A stretch of DNA of 64,000 nucleotides, from NCBI RefSeq assembly GCF_003633615.1, contig NZ_RBKU01000001.1, positions 1,922,001-1,986,000 of the forward strand. Direction: 5' to 3'. Both the position numbers and the translations under genes were made by a program. Position 1 is the first letter of the stretch, and each line of letters starts with the position of its first letter. Source of the stretch: Mucilaginibacter gracilis. GTDB lineage: Bacteria > Bacteroidota > Bacteroidia > Sphingobacteriales > Sphingobacteriaceae. Shown here piece after piece: positions 1-9,402 of the stretch. The notes below the pieces were generated by a model that did not search any database, was not told where the DNA came from, and saw nothing but the letters and a program-made list of their open reading frames with translations.

Positions 1-108
1 GTGCTTTGGCAGCAGGTTAATCAGCTTATTTTGGGAAAAGAAGAGGAACTTAGGAAAGAACGAATATCAGCATCAAAATTTAGTTTATCAGGCTCTCCTA
101 AAGAATAG
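1..108 (+). CDS. C-terminal end of a gene truncated by the window edge
   Basis: An open frame runs from the first base to a TAG stop and encodes about 35 charged residues ending in SGSPKE. It has no recognisable family signature. It could be the tail of a gene starting before the window, or chance. It lies tail to tail with the antitoxin-like gene on the other strand (18 bases between their stops). Confidence 0.3.
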   Translation: MLWQQVNQLILGKEEELRKERISASKFSLSGSPKE

Positions 109-126
109 CATCATTAGGAGATAAGT

Positions 127-309
127 TTATTTCAACCATTTTGAAAGCTTTTCTTTAGCCTGGTTAGTTGTTAAAATTTCTCCGTTGTCAGACTGTTGCA
201 AGCCAACCTCTATTTTTTCTAATAACAAGAGTGTATCCATCACATCGTCAAAACTAAATTCTTCCGGCAATTCCTGAATAGTTTTTAGAACCTCGTTTTT
301 GATTAGCAT
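127..309 (-). CDS. small antitoxin-like protein (60 aa)
   Basis: The 60-residue product begins MLIKNEVLKTIQELPEEFSF and ends in a Lys/Trp-rich tail. The pattern 'Ile-x-x-Leu-Pro-x-x-hydrophobic ... Asp-x-hydrophobic-x-Phe/Leu-Leu' near the N-terminus resembles DUF2281-like or prevent-host-death-type antitoxins, which are usually paired with a RelE/ParE toxin. No toxin frame follows it on this strand before the window edge, so a partner would be outside the window or absent. It is divergent from the DUF6364 gene 73 bases away. The function is inferred from size and pattern only. Confidence 0.5.
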   Translation of the reverse strand: MLIKNEVLKTIQELPEEFSFDDVMDTLLLLEKIEVGLQQSDNGEILTTNQAKEKLSKWLK

Positions 310-381
310 AACAAAAGTATTTATTACTAAATTAACGAAAATTATCTAATGTTAGACGACGATAGCTTAATTATATGAGTT

Positions 382-621
382 ATGAAAACAAGACTGAACT
401 TGACAATAGAAAAGGAATTAATGCATAAGGTGAAAGCTTATGCCAAAGATAATAACACGTCGGTTTCAAATTTAGTTGAGGCATATTTCAAAAATATATT
501 AAGTAAAAAATCGCCGAATATGTTAGAGCTGATAAAAAGTTTGCCTAAACCGGATATTGATGATAATTTAGATTTGAAAAAAGCTTTTTACGAAGAGAAC
601 GCATCAAAATATGGCTTCTAA
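382..621 (+). CDS. DUF6364 family antitoxin-like protein
   Basis: The 79-residue protein starts MKTRLNLTIEKELMHKVKAY, a ribbon-helix-helix pattern (short beta strand, then two helices with the 'TSVSNLVEAY' turn), and ends with the 'DLKKAFYEENASKYGF' tail that matches the 'DyKKel...eKYl' tail of DUF6364 antitoxins. Such proteins bind their own promoter and neutralise a PIN-domain RNase encoded just downstream. Here the next gene, overlapping by 11 bases, encodes a HAD phosphatase instead, so this looks like an orphan antitoxin. Confidence 0.75.
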   Translation: MKTRLNLTIEKELMHKVKAYAKDNNTSVSNLVEAYFKNILSKKSPNMLELIKSLPKPDIDDNLDLKKAFYEENASKYGF

Positions 622-1228
622 AATAAACACCATCATTTTCGACCTCGGCAATGTACTCATTGACTGGAACCCGTACCACCTTTACCGCAAGTTGTTTAGT
701 AATGACGACGAGATTAAACACTTCCTGGATACAGTTTGCACCATGCACTGGAACGAGGAGCAGGATGCCGGGCGACCGGTAAAAGAGGGAACGGAGTTGC
801 TAATAAGCCAATTCCCGGAGCATAGTGATAATATACTCGCTTACTATGAACGTTGGGAAGAGATGCTGGGCGGTGAAATACCGGGAACGGTGCAGATATT
901 AAAAACGTTAAAAGATAGCGGCCAATACAAGTTGTATGCGCTAACCAATTGGTCGACAGAGACGTTCCCGATAGCTTTAAGCCATTACCACTTTTTGAGC
1001 TGGTTTGATGCCATTGTGGTATCGGGTGCGGAGGGCATCCGCAAGCCCGACTCCCGGTTTTACCAGTTACTTTTGGATAGGCACCAGGTAAAGCCGCAGG
1101 AAGCTTTGTTTATTGATGATAATTACCGCAACATACTGGCCGCAAGGGAAATGGGTATTGAATCGATCCATTTTACATCGGCGGACGAGTTGCGTCAACA
1201 TTTGAGCAAATTGGGCGTTAACGCTTAA
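611..1228 (+). CDS. HAD superfamily (subfamily IA) phosphatase
   Basis: A 205-residue haloacid-dehalogenase hydrolase of the YihX-like group, likely a soluble sugar-phosphate or nucleotide phosphatase. All four motifs are visible: motif I FDLGNV with nucleophile Asp11 (the usual second Asp is Gly, as in YihX), motif II LTNW near 111-114, motif III Lys145 in RKPDSRF, and motif IV FIDDN with Asp169/Asp170. The four-helix cap lies at about 18-85. The start is inside the end of the DUF6364 gene; the ATG gives the expected short N-terminus before motif I. The substrate cannot be told. Confidence 0.85.
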   Translation: MASKINTIIFDLGNVLIDWNPYHLYRKLFSNDDEIKHFLDTVCTMHWNEEQDAGRPVKEGTELLISQFPEHSDNILAYYERWEEMLGGEIPGTVQILKTLKDSGQYKLYALTNWSTETFPIALSHYHFLSWFDAIVVSGAEGIRKPDSRFYQLLLDRHQVKPQEALFIDDNYRNILAAREMGIESIHFTSADELRQHLSKLGVNA

Positions 1229-1234
1229 CCTGTG

Positions 1235-2530
1235 TTAGTGATGCCCAAAAAAGTAATGCACCCCTGCGTTATAATAAGCGGTTTGTAACGAATAGCCGCC
1301 TTGGTAGGTGAGGTATGATGAAGGTATCATATAATTTAAAAACAGCTCTATACGTTTATTAAACACCACGCCGGATTGAAAGGAATAACTGATCCAGGTA
1401 TCTTCGAGCTTATATGGCGGATAATTGACGGTTGCGGGTGTAATGCGGTAATCGGCACTAAGTGTTGTAAAAGTTACATAGCTTTGGTTGGTGTACTTTG
1501 AAACGTTTACTATTAGGCCCGCATCGATATATACTTTGAGCGAGTTAGCATTATACAAATTGTAAATAAATTGCGGTGTTATCCTCAAATTATATTGGTT
1601 ATAAGTATAGGTAGAAGTAAGAGTATACGGTAGTAATGATAATGTGGTTAATGCCTGTTGGTTTTTAATTACAGGGTTAATGTAACTTAACCCAGCTTCC
1701 AAACGGAATAGAAACTTTTGCACTACGGGGTTGGTAAATATATCTAAACCGAAATTAACTTGAGGTGTGGTAGTGGTGCCGCTGCCATTTTCGAAATTGG
1801 GTTCGCGATGAAATGTTGAAGAGGCTACACTAAATCCGGCACCTGCAAAAAACCGTAAACTTGATAATCCATTATCGGTAGTACGTTTAGCACGGTTGGC
1901 TTTAGTAGTTCCGTTAATCATGTTCACAATGCCTTCAATATCATCTTCTGTGTATGCGGTAGTTTGAACTTTTTCTAACATACCGACATTAGATTGTGCG
2001 TACCTGGCAATCAAGTCGGCTAACTGGCCAAGGTATCTGTTATCAAGTTTAATATCAGTATTAGAGCCTGCATAGTATCGTTGAAAACCCAATTCGTAAG
2101 GTTGCTCGCTTTTTTCCTGGATAAAGAATCGGGTTTTTAAACCATCGGTATAGGATAGTAGCGCTACATTATTGCCTTTGACTATCATTCTTAAAAAAAA
2201 AGAAGCTTCTTTACTACTTGTATCTTTGGCTACCGGCAGATCGGGAAAATTAGTTTTGTTCATGCTGATACTACCTTTATAACTAAGGTACCCGTCGAGC
2301 CCGTCTACAGTAAACGACTGGATTGATGCCGGATAATAGATGTCGGATTTTTTATCATCCAAACTTGTTTTAAAGTGTATCGATTCGGGGTTTATAGTCC
2401 ATTCGTGATAATCGATATAGCCAATTAAAACTTTATCATTAGTGATAGTTATAGAACCCTTGTGATAATTAGCCTGCGACAAGGCGTAAAAAGGGCATAG
2501 AAGCGCGGTAAAAAGTAATATGTATTTCAT
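1235..2530 (-). CDS. outer-membrane beta-barrel protein of unknown role
   Basis: A 431-residue exported protein. The first 20 residues form a Sec signal peptide (charged start, leucine-rich core, ALSQA cleavage-like site). Residues about 20-220 form a beta-rich domain with a repeated 'Y.G.I' pattern; from about 225 to the C-terminus there are alternating hydrophobic strands typical of an outer-membrane barrel (PorT/OmpA-like), ending HYFFGHH. It is convergent with the HAD gene with 6 bases between stops. Similar proteins are common in Sphingobacteriaceae and have no assigned function. Confidence 0.7.
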   Translation of the reverse strand: MKYILLFTALLCPFYALSQANYHKGSITITNDKVLIGYIDYHEWTINPESIHFKTSLDDKKSDIYYPASIQSFTVDGLDGYLSYKGSISMNKTNFPDLPVAKDTSSKEASFFLRMIVKGNNVALLSYTDGLKTRFFIQEKSEQPYELGFQRYYAGSNTDIKLDNRYLGQLADLIARYAQSNVGMLEKVQTTAYTEDDIEGIVNMINGTTKANRAKRTTDNGLSSLRFFAGAGFSVASSTFHREPNFENGSGTTTTPQVNFGLDIFTNPVVQKFLFRLEAGLSYINPVIKNQQALTTLSLLPYTLTSTYTYNQYNLRITPQFIYNLYNANSLKVYIDAGLIVNVSKYTNQSYVTFTTLSADYRITPATVNYPPYKLEDTWISYSFQSGVVFNKRIELFLNYMIPSSYLTYQGGYSLQTAYYNAGVHYFFGHH

Positions 2531-2581
2531 GATAAGGTTGCAATTAGCGCTGCCAATATATGAATATTATTAACCTTATAA

Positions 2582-3538
2582 TTAAAATACCGCCTGCGCT
2601 ATGCGTTTAGTTGGCTCCGGGTTGCCCATGGTGTAAAAGTGCAATACAGGTACGCCAAATTGCACCAGCTCTTTACATTGCTTTATCATCCACTCAATAC
2701 CAACTTCTTTTACGTCTTTTTCGGATTTGCAATCGGTAATGGCTTCGCTTAATGCTTCGGGTATATCAATATGGAATATTTTAGACAGGCTTATTAACTG
2801 CTTGGACACCGTGATGGGTTTTAAGCCTGGTATAATGGGTACGGTAATGCCATTGGCGCGGCAATTGTTTACAAAATCGAAATACTTTTGATTATCGAAA
2901 AACATTTGGGTTACAATAAAGCCTGCGCCCATATCAACCTTTTGTTTCAGATATTTAAAATCGGTTTTTAGGTTTGGAGCTTCAAAGTGCTTTTCGGGAT
3001 AACCGGCAACGCCTATGCAAAAATCGGTTTTGTATGATGTTGGGCCGGTATCGTGCAGGTACATGCCATTGTTCATGTTTACTACCTGGCCTAACAAATC
3101 GGTGGCGTAAGCATGGCCGCCAACGGTGGGTACAAAGCCCGATTCGGCTTTGCGGGCGTCGCCGCGAAGCACCAGTACGTTATCGATACCTAAAAACTGG
3201 AGGTCGATGAGTGCGTATTCGGTTTCTTCCTTGGTAAAGCCACCACATATTAAATGCGGAACGGCATCAACCTTATACTTATTCATGATGGCTGCACAAA
3301 CGGCAACGGTGCCGGGGCGTTTGCGGGTAATGAGTTTTTCGAGCAGCCCGTTTTCGTGCTCTTTATAAATATGATCTTCGCGCAACGAGGTAACATCAAT
3401 AAAGGGTGGTTTTAACTCCATCAACGGGTCGATGGCGTTATAAATGCCTTGTATGCTCTGGCCCTTTATTGGTGGCAAAAGCTCGAACGAGAATAATGTT
3501 TTGCCGTTTGCGTTGGCGATGTGTTCTGTTATTTTCAT
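2582..3538 (-). CDS. metF: methylenetetrahydrofolate reductase
   Basis: Reduces 5,10-methylenetetrahydrofolate to 5-methyltetrahydrofolate with an FAD cofactor, supplying the methyl donor for MetH encoded immediately upstream. From the ATG at 3538 the protein is 318 residues (a TTG three codons earlier is in frame but unlikely). FSFELLPP with Glu19 matches the catalytic SFEFFPP motif; VLRGDARK with Asp127 matches the folate/FAD-binding RGD; GVAGYPEKH and QMFFDN are also family hallmarks. It lies about 210 bases after metH, probably in one SAM-controlled unit, separated by a palindromic repeat. Confidence 0.95.
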   Translation of the reverse strand: MKITEHIANANGKTLFSFELLPPIKGQSIQGIYNAIDPLMELKPPFIDVTSLREDHIYKEHENGLLEKLITRKRPGTVAVCAAIMNKYKVDAVPHLICGGFTKEETEYALIDLQFLGIDNVLVLRGDARKAESGFVPTVGGHAYATDLLGQVVNMNNGMYLHDTGPTSYKTDFCIGVAGYPEKHFEAPNLKTDFKYLKQKVDMGAGFIVTQMFFDNQKYFDFVNNCRANGITVPIIPGLKPITVSKQLISLSKIFHIDIPEALSEAITDCKSEKDVKEVGIEWMIKQCKELVQFGVPVLHFYTMGNPEPTKRIAQAVF

Positions 3539-3650
3539 AAACCCCAAACCCCTAAAGGGGCTTTAATTCTTTAATGTACAATTATATATAAAACTATGTC
3601 ATTTTCAGGGAACAACAAGTTTTTAAGTGTTTGATATTCCCATCAAGTGT

Positions 3651-3739
3651 CATTGCGAGGTACGAAGCAACCGCTTGCTTTACAGAGCGGCTTTGCAGGT
3701 TCGCTTTGCTTCCGTGCGATTGCTTCGTACCTCGCAATG
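3651..3739. repeat. REP-like palindrome between metH and metF
   Basis: Two perfect 20-base arms, CATTGCGAGGTACGAAGCAA at 3651-3670 and its reverse complement at 3720-3739, enclose a 49-base spacer that can itself pair. Related copies lie near 40387-40477, 48736-48806 and, as a fragment, 52866-52886. In the metH-metF transcript it would form a large hairpin that could slow decay or adjust metF output. Confidence 0.8.
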
Positions 3740-3747
3740 AAATGCCA

Positions 3748-6700
3748 CTAATAATTAATATTAGGGCTCAACCAGCGTTCGGTTACTTCCAAATCGGCAC
3801 CTTTTCTTTGGGCGTAGTCCACAACCTGGTCTTTGCTTATTTTGCCTAAGCCAAAGTAACGGGCCTGGGGGTGTGCAAAGTAAAAACCACTTACCGATGC
3901 TGCTGGCGTCATGGCCAGGCTTTCGGTGAGATGCATTTTGGCGTTGTCTTCGGCTTTTAGCAATTCAAATAAGGTTGTTTTTTCGGTATGGTCCGGGCAG
4001 GCCGGGTAACCGGGTGCAGGGCGTATGCCCTGGTATTTTTCTTTAATCAGGTCGTCGCTGCCTAAGCTTTCGTCGGCGGCGTAGCCCCAGTAATCTGTAC
4101 GTACCAGTTGGTGCATTTTTTCGGCAAAGGCTTCGGCTAAACGGTCGGCAAGGGCTTTGGCCATAATGCTGTTATAATCGTCGTGGTCGGCTTCGTATTT
4201 GGCAACCATCTCGTCGCAGCCAATACCTGCCGTTACGGCAAAGCCGCCCCAATAGTCGGCAACACCACTTTGTTTAGGTGCTATAAAATCCGACAGGGCA
4301 TAATATGGCTCGCCCTTTACCTTTTCGGCCTGCTGGCGAAGTGTGTAAATGGTTGATAATACTTGGGTACGGGTATCATCGGTATACAACTCAATGTCAT
4401 CGCCAACACTGTTTGCCGCCCAAAAGCCAATTACACCGTTTGCCTGCAATAGTTTGTTGGCTACAATTTCTTTCAATAAAGCCTGAGCATCATCGTAAAG
4501 CTTTTTGGCTTCAACACCAACCACCTTGTCGTCAAATATTTTAGGGTAGCTTCCGCGAAGTTCCCAGGTATGGAAAAACGGTGTCCAGTCAATATAGGGT
4601 ACCAAATCTTCCAAAGGATATGCCTCAATAACTTTAGTGCCTAAAAAGCTAGGTTTGGGCGGTATGGCACTTAAATCGAGTTCTATTTTTTGTTTGCGGG
4701 CATCGGCAATGCTAACAAAACGCTTGTCGTTCTTTTTGTTTAAATGTGCTTCCCTGGCTTTGGCGTATTCATCTTTAATGCCTTGTATGTAGGCATCGCG
4801 GTTGTCTTTGTTCATCAGGTTGCTGCACACGGTAACGCTGCGTGAAGCATCTAAAACGTGAATTGCCGGGCCCGAATAATTAGGATCTATTTTTACAGCC
4901 GCGTGTATGCGCGAGGTAGTTGCCCCGCCAATAATTAACGGAATAGTAAAACCTTCGCGCTCCATTTCTTTGGCAAAATGTACCATTTCATCAAGCGATG
5001 GGGTAATTAAACCGCTCAGGCCAATAATATCAACGTTTTGCTTTTTGGCTTCCTCAATAATTTTATGAGCCGGAACCATTACGCCCAGATCAATAATTTC
5101 GAAGTTATTGCAGGCCAGTACTACGCCTACAATGTTTTTACCAATATCGTGCACATCGCCTTTTACGGTTGCCATTAGTATTTTACCGGCATTGCTGCGC
5201 TCGTTATCGGCACCTTCGCCTGCGGCAAGTACGCGGGCCTTTTCGGCGGCTATAAAAGGCAGCAGGTAGGCCACAGCCTTTTTCATAACCCGGGCAGATT
5301 TTACTACCTGCGGCAAAAACATTTTGCCTGCACCAAATAAGTCGCCAACAATGTTCATACCGTCCATTAGCGGGCCCTCAATAACCTCTAAGGGTTTGGC
5401 GTATTTTTGGCGGGCCTCCTCTACATCATCGTCCAGATATTCGATAATTCCTTTTACCAGCGCGTGCGAAAGGCGTTTTTCAACCGGGTCTTTACGCCAT
5501 TCTTCATCCTTAACAATCTCTTTGCCTTTGCTTTTTACGGTATCGGCATATTCAACCAGGCGTTCGGTAGCATCGGCGCGGCGGTTTAGTAAAACATCTT
5601 CAACCAGCTCTAAAAGTGGTTTAGGTATTTCTTCGTAAACTTCCAGCATCCCGGCGTTAACAATACCCATATCCATACCGGCCTGTATGGCGTGGTATAA
5701 AAAGGCCGAGTGCATGGCCTCGCGCACAGTATTGTTACCCCTAAACGAGAACGATATGTTACTTACGCCACCGCTAACCTTGGCATGCGGCAGGTTTTGC
5801 TTTATCCAGCGGGTGGCTCCAATAAAATCAACCGCGTAGTTGTTGTGTTCTTCCAGTCCGGTGGCAACTGTTAAAATATTGGGGTCGAAAATAATATCTT
5901 CGGGAGGGAAGCCAACTTCGTTAACCAGTATGTTGTAGCTGCGTTGGCAAATTTCGATACGACGGGCCAAACTATCGGCCTGCCCGGTTTCGTCAAACGC
6001 CATCACAACGGTAGCTGCACCGTAAGCCATAATTTTACGGGCCGATTCGCGGAATTTATCCTCGCCCTCTTTTAGCGAAATGGAGTTTACAATACCCTTG
6101 CCCTGTAGGCACTTTAAGCCAGCCTCTATTACGCTCCATTTACTGGAATCGACCATGATGGGCAGCTTGGCAATATCGGGCTCAGAGGCTATTAAATTCA
6201 TGAACTTAGTCATGGCGGCTTCCGAATCAATCATCCCCTCGTCCATGTTTACATCAATTACCTGGGCACCGCCTTCAACTTGCTGGCGGGCAACCACTAA
6301 GGCACCTTCGTAATCTTCGGCTAAAATAAGCTTGCTAAACTTTGGCGATCCGGTAATATTGGTACGCTCGCCCACGTTGGCAAAATTGCTTTCGGCGGTG
6401 AGGGTAATAGCTTCTAAACCACTCAGGCGCATGTTATTTTCAATAACGGGGATGGGCCTGGGGGGGAAATTGTAAGCTTTTTTTGCAATGCAACTGATGT
6501 GATCGGGAGTTGTGCCGCAACAACCGCCAACAATGTTGACTAAACCCGCTTGCATAAAATCTTCAACCAAATGGGCGGTTTCGTGTGGAGCCTCGTCATA
6601 GGCGCCAAACTCGTTGGGTAAACCGGCATTAGGATAGGCCGAAATATATACGCCCGCTTTTGCGGATAATTCTTCAATATGCGGGCGCATATCTTTAGCA

Positions 6701-7464
6701 CCCAAAGCGCAATTTAAACCTACCGAAAGTAAGTTGGCATGGCGTATGGAGTTCCAAAAGGCTTCAACGGTTTGCCCGGATAAGGTACGTCCCGAGGCAT
6801 CGGTAATGGTGCCGGAGATCATGATGCCGCCCGTTTTGCGGAAGGCAGGATAATCTTTACCGGTAGCTATACACTCATCTTCGTACTTTTTAATGGCGAA
6901 AATGGCTGCCTTGGCGTTAAGGGTATCAAATATGGTTTCGATGAGCAGTACGTCCGAACCGCCATCAACCAGGCCGCGTACCTGTGTGTAATAGGCATCA
7001 ACCAAATCATCAAACGTAACGGCGCGGTAACCAGGGTCGTTAACATCGGGTGATAGTGATGCTGTACGATTGGTTGGACCGATGGCTCCGGCAACAAAGC
7101 GGGGTTTATCGGGGGTTTTAAGGGTATATTCTTCGGCTACCTGGCGGGCAAGGCGTGCGCCTTCGTAGCTCAGTTCGTAAGCCAGTTCTTCCAGTTTATA
7201 ATCGGCAAGGGATATTACCTGTGTGCTAAAGGTATTGGTTTCAATAATATCGGCACCAGCCTCCAGGTATTCGGCATGTATGGCCTTAATAATATCGGGG
7301 CGTGTTATGTTAAGCAGGTCGTTATTGCCCTGTAAATCCGAATGATGATTTTTAAAACGTTCCCCACGAAAGTCGGCTTCGGTGAGCTGATACCGTTGTA
7401 TCATGGTGCCCATAGCCCCGTCGATAATGAGAATGCGTTTTTGTAATTGTTGTCTGATATCCAT
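3748..7464 (-). CDS. metH: cobalamin-dependent methionine synthase
   Basis: Transfers the methyl group of 5-methyltetrahydrofolate to homocysteine through cobalamin. From ATG 7464 it has 1238 residues, the full MetH length. Domains in order: homocysteine-binding zinc domain (NCALG near 250 and GGCCGTT near 312-318 give the zinc cysteines), pterin-binding domain (about 345-620), cobalamin cap and Rossmann domain (DVHDIG with the cobalt-ligand His near 770), and AdoMet reactivation domain ([12 protein letters not shown] near 1148). The frame extends 19 codons further upstream through a repeat (NTQYSI), but family conservation starts at [15 protein letters not shown] riboswitch precedes it. Confidence 0.97.
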   Translation of the reverse strand: MDIRQQLQKRILIIDGAMGTMIQRYQLTEADFRGERFKNHHSDLQGNNDLLNITRPDIIKAIHAEYLEAGADIIETNTFSTQVISLADYKLEELAYELSYEGARLARQVAEEYTLKTPDKPRFVAGAIGPTNRTASLSPDVNDPGYRAVTFDDLVDAYYTQVRGLVDGGSDVLLIETIFDTLNAKAAIFAIKKYEDECIATGKDYPAFRKTGGIMISGTITDASGRTLSGQTVEAFWNSIRHANLLSVGLNCALGAKDMRPHIEELSAKAGVYISAYPNAGLPNEFGAYDEAPHETAHLVEDFMQAGLVNIVGGCCGTTPDHISCIAKKAYNFPPRPIPVIENNMRLSGLEAITLTAESNFANVGERTNITGSPKFSKLILAEDYEGALVVARQQVEGGAQVIDVNMDEGMIDSEAAMTKFMNLIASEPDIAKLPIMVDSSKWSVIEAGLKCLQGKGIVNSISLKEGEDKFRESARKIMAYGAATVVMAFDETGQADSLARRIEICQRSYNILVNEVGFPPEDIIFDPNILTVATGLEEHNNYAVDFIGATRWIKQNLPHAKVSGGVSNISFSFRGNNTVREAMHSAFLYHAIQAGMDMGIVNAGMLEVYEEIPKPLLELVEDVLLNRRADATERLVEYADTVKSKGKEIVKDEEWRKDPVEKRLSHALVKGIIEYLDDDVEEARQKYAKPLEVIEGPLMDGMNIVGDLFGAGKMFLPQVVKSARVMKKAVAYLLPFIAAEKARVLAAGEGADNERSNAGKILMATVKGDVHDIGKNIVGVVLACNNFEIIDLGVMVPAHKIIEEAKKQNVDIIGLSGLITPSLDEMVHFAKEMEREGFTIPLIIGGATTSRIHAAVKIDPNYSGPAIHVLDASRSVTVCSNLMNKDNRDAYIQGIKDEYAKAREAHLNKKNDKRFVSIADARKQKIELDLSAIPPKPSFLGTKVIEAYPLEDLVPYIDWTPFFHTWELRGSYPKIFDDKVVGVEAKKLYDDAQALLKEIVANKLLQANGVIGFWAANSVGDDIELYTDDTRTQVLSTIYTLRQQAEKVKGEPYYALSDFIAPKQSGVADYWGGFAVTAGIGCDEMVAKYEADHDDYNSIMAKALADRLAEAFAEKMHQLVRTDYWGYAADESLGSDDLIKEKYQGIRPAPGYPACPDHTEKTTLFELLKAEDNAKMHLTESLAMTPAASVSGFYFAHPQARYFGLGKISKDQVVDYAQRKGADLEVTERWLSPNINY

Positions 7465-7470
7465 GTTTTG

Positions 7471-7566
7471 TATTGAGTACTGCGTATTGCGTAATGAGAT
7501 GAGCTTTACGAAGTTGAACAAAGGGTTTTAGCCTCGCTTAAAATCGCAATACGCAATACTCAAATC
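7471..7566. repeat. inverted word-array hairpin in the metH leader
   Basis: The block at 7472-7491 (ATTGAGTACTGCGTATTGCG) is nearly the reverse complement of the block at 7547-7566 (CGCAATACGCAATACTCAAA), with a further copy of the word to about 7574. In the transcript this makes a hairpin between the SAM riboswitch and the metH start codon. The 15-mer at 7475-7489 occurs, reverse-complemented, inside ileS at 29362-29376. Confidence 0.75.
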
Positions 7567-7618
7567 GCAATACGTAAACAAGCTTATATCGAAAAGTCGG
7601 GCATTGGTGTTGACTTTC

Positions 7619-7727
7619 GCTTATCTGTCCTAAACCGCGAAGTGTGGTTTAAGTAGAATGTAGCACCTTGTAAGTACAGGTTGCTAAGACATCGCAGGGT
7701 CTAATCCCTCCGTCTTTCTCTATAAGC
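7619..7727 (-). promoter_or_regulatory. SAM-I (S-box) riboswitch upstream of metH
   Basis: Read on the minus strand the segment has the S-box core in order: P1 5' strand GCTTATAGAGA (near 7727), GGAGGGAT...AGACCC forming P2, then GATG and TTAGCAACCTG, AAGGTGCTACATTC, a P4 hairpin (AAACCACACTTCGCGGTTT), and the closing P1 strand AGATAAGC near 7619. This aptamer binds S-adenosylmethionine and represses methionine genes when SAM is abundant. Immediately downstream, CGAAAGTC (7612-7619) can pair with GACTTTTCG (7590-7598), overlapping the P1 strand, a possible expression platform. Boundaries are accurate to a few bases. Confidence 0.93.
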
Positions 7728-7731
7728 AGCG

Positions 7732-7762
7732 CAAAGTTGCACAATAAAAGGCAGAGATGCAA
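7732..7762 (-). promoter_or_regulatory. putative promoter of the metH-metF unit
   Basis: On the minus strand TTG (7762-7760) is followed by 20 bases and CAACTTTG (7739-7732), one base off the Bacteroidota -7 consensus TAnnTTTG with the expected -33 spacing. It lies just upstream of the riboswitch, where transcription should start. Confidence 0.45.
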
Positions 7763-7837
7763 GAGCGACGCACTAACACACCAAGCCCGGAGTTAAGATA
7801 AGACATTGGTTTGACCATAGCGACCGACACCGGCCTA

Positions 7838-7869
7838 AACAACAAAGCCCCCGCTTTGGCGGAGGCTTT
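7838..7869 (-). terminator. terminator after the Bax-inhibitor-type gene
   Basis: On the minus strand AAAGCCTCCGCC and GCGGGGGCTTT pair with an AAA loop, followed by TGTTGTTT. It begins 20 bases after the stop codon of the upstream gene and separates it from the metH promoter. Confidence 0.8.
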
Positions 7870-7889
7870 GAGTTGATATTTTGTTGAAA

Positions 7890-8624
7890 TTATCTTCTGC
7901 TACCTCCAAATAGGCGGAGTAACATCATAAACAAGTTAATAAATGTAATGTACAATTGAAGGCCGCCAATTAAAGCTAACTTTTTTGAAGGCAAGCTGCC
8001 ATATTCCATACCCGAGCCTATGCGTTTTAACATTTGTACCTTGTAAGCCGTTAGGCCAACAAATACTACAACACCAATGCAGCTTAAAATATAATCTAAA
8101 GCGGCACTACCGATAAAGAAGTTTACCATGAATGCTATAAACAGGCCAATAAATATGGTGTAAAGAATTGTACCCATTTTGGTTAAGTCTTGATGGGTGT
8201 AATACCCCGCAATGGCCATAATACCAAAAACAAGCGATGTTGTTATGAAAACACCGAATATAGCCGTTGCCGAATAGGCTAAAAATATTAAGCTAAAGCT
8301 GATGCCGATTAAAGTGGCATAGGTAACAAATAGCAAAACCAGTATAGGGTAAGCTATTTTATTGTAAGCTATTTGCATTAACAGCGCAAAAATTACCGGT
8401 GAAAAAATAGCAAGATAGCCTAAGCCGGTTAGTCCGCCGGTAATTGGGTCGAATATCAGTTTTAACAAGGCTTCGCTTCCTGTAAAATAATAGCTTACCA
8501 ATGCAGAGATACCTAATGCTGCAAACATCCAGGTAAATACGCCTGATAAAAATCTGCGTGACGATGCGGTTTCGTCTAATTGTATTACACTATCGTATCT
8601 GTAATTTATTTTTTGCTCTTCCAT
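7890..8624 (-). CDS. Bax inhibitor-1/YccA family membrane protein
   Basis: A 244-residue integral membrane protein with seven hydrophobic segments and a short polar N-terminus (about 25 residues). The order of segments, a Gly/Ala-rich core (FGIMAIAGYYT), and the C-terminal INLFMMLLRLFGGSRR tail match the BI-1/YccA/YbhL family, pH-sensitive calcium leak channels or regulators of membrane proteolysis. It is followed by a strong terminator, and appears to be its own transcription unit. The physiological role in Bacteroidota is not known. Confidence 0.88.
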   Translation of the reverse strand: MEEQKINYRYDSVIQLDETASSRRFLSGVFTWMFAALGISALVSYYFTGSEALLKLIFDPITGGLTGLGYLAIFSPVIFALLMQIAYNKIAYPILVLLFVTYATLIGISFSLIFLAYSATAIFGVFITTSLVFGIMAIAGYYTHQDLTKMGTILYTIFIGLFIAFMVNFFIGSAALDYILSCIGVVVFVGLTAYKVQMLKRIGSGMEYGSLPSKKLALIGGLQLYITFINLFMMLLRLFGGSRR

Positions 8625-8688
8625 TTGTATAAAATTAATTAATGTTTGCCTAATGGTTCAGGCTCAAATTTAGTAAAACTCTTAGATA

Positions 8689-9255
8689 TTAATTCAACCG
8701 TTTTACCAGTTGTTCTTCTACTTTTTTAAATACTTGCACGGGTTTTAAGGTGCGCCAGTTCAGGTCGTCTAATGCACCGCCGAAGTTGATGTAATAATCG
8801 ATGTTGTTTTGTTTAAACTCATCAATAACATGGTCCCTAAAGTTAATACCCGCTATCCAGCCATCTTCAACTTCCTGAAACCACTCCTCGTAATAACAAT
8901 CGTCGGACGAGTGGAAGTTTAAGATGTTTTCGCCTATCAATATAAATTTATTGATGCCTTCGTTTATCATCACCTCAATAATTTCGCGTTTAAGCAGCAT
9001 TACATCGTTATCAATGGCATCGTTCCATTCGCCAATAAACTCTATGATGCTGTAATTGCGGTCGTAATCGGTATAAAGTACTTTGAGGTATAGGGTGTTT
9101 GAGCCAAACGAATCCCACTGTGGGTGCAGTAAATAGTTGTATACCTGCTTATCAAACTCAAATTCACTGTATTCGGTGGCATAAAAAGGCGAAAGCTCGT
9201 CTTCTGATGCTATGTAATCGTCTCTCCAACGGTAATATGGTTCTATCTCGTGCAT
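8689..9255 (-). CDS. conserved hypothetical protein (188 aa)
   Basis: A soluble acidic protein rich in Tyr, Asp and Glu with no signal peptide or membrane segment. It starts MHEIEPYYRWRDDYIASEDE and has alternating hydrophobic stretches (NKFILIGENILNFH, IDYYINFGGALDDLNW) suggesting an alpha/beta fold. I recognise it only as a type of conserved hypothetical seen in Bacteroidota. It lies 65 bases upstream of the Bax-inhibitor-like gene on the same strand and may share a transcript. Confidence 0.7.
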   Translation of the reverse strand: MHEIEPYYRWRDDYIASEDELSPFYATEYSEFEFDKQVYNYLLHPQWDSFGSNTLYLKVLYTDYDRNYSIIEFIGEWNDAIDNDVMLLKREIIEVMINEGINKFILIGENILNFHSSDDCYYEEWFQEVEDGWIAGINFRDHVIDEFKQNNIDYYINFGGALDDLNWRTLKPVQVFKKVEEQLVKRLN

Positions 9256-9402
9256 GTTAAAAAAGAAACAAGAGTCAAGATATAAGAATCAAGACCGTTT
9301 TTTACCGTTTTTATCATTTTATCCAGCTTCACTTTTTAAAAGAATCAGGAATCAAAACTTATCCCAAACAGCTTTTATTTATTAGTTTGCACACCTGCAC
9401 AT

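Noticed and set aside
1..126. RelE/ParE-type toxin on the minus strand downstream of the antitoxin-like gene
   Set aside because: The minus strand of 1-126 has stops in the frames I checked and only very short frames after any ATG.
3631..3849. 72-residue frame containing VIARYEA and similar residues
   Set aside because: It is the translation of the REP-like palindrome between metH and metF and overlaps metH; a known artefact of this repeat type.
7590..7619. CGAAAGTC/GACTTTTCG hairpin as an intrinsic terminator in the metH leader
   Set aside because: No T-run follows, so it is only listed as possible expression platform.
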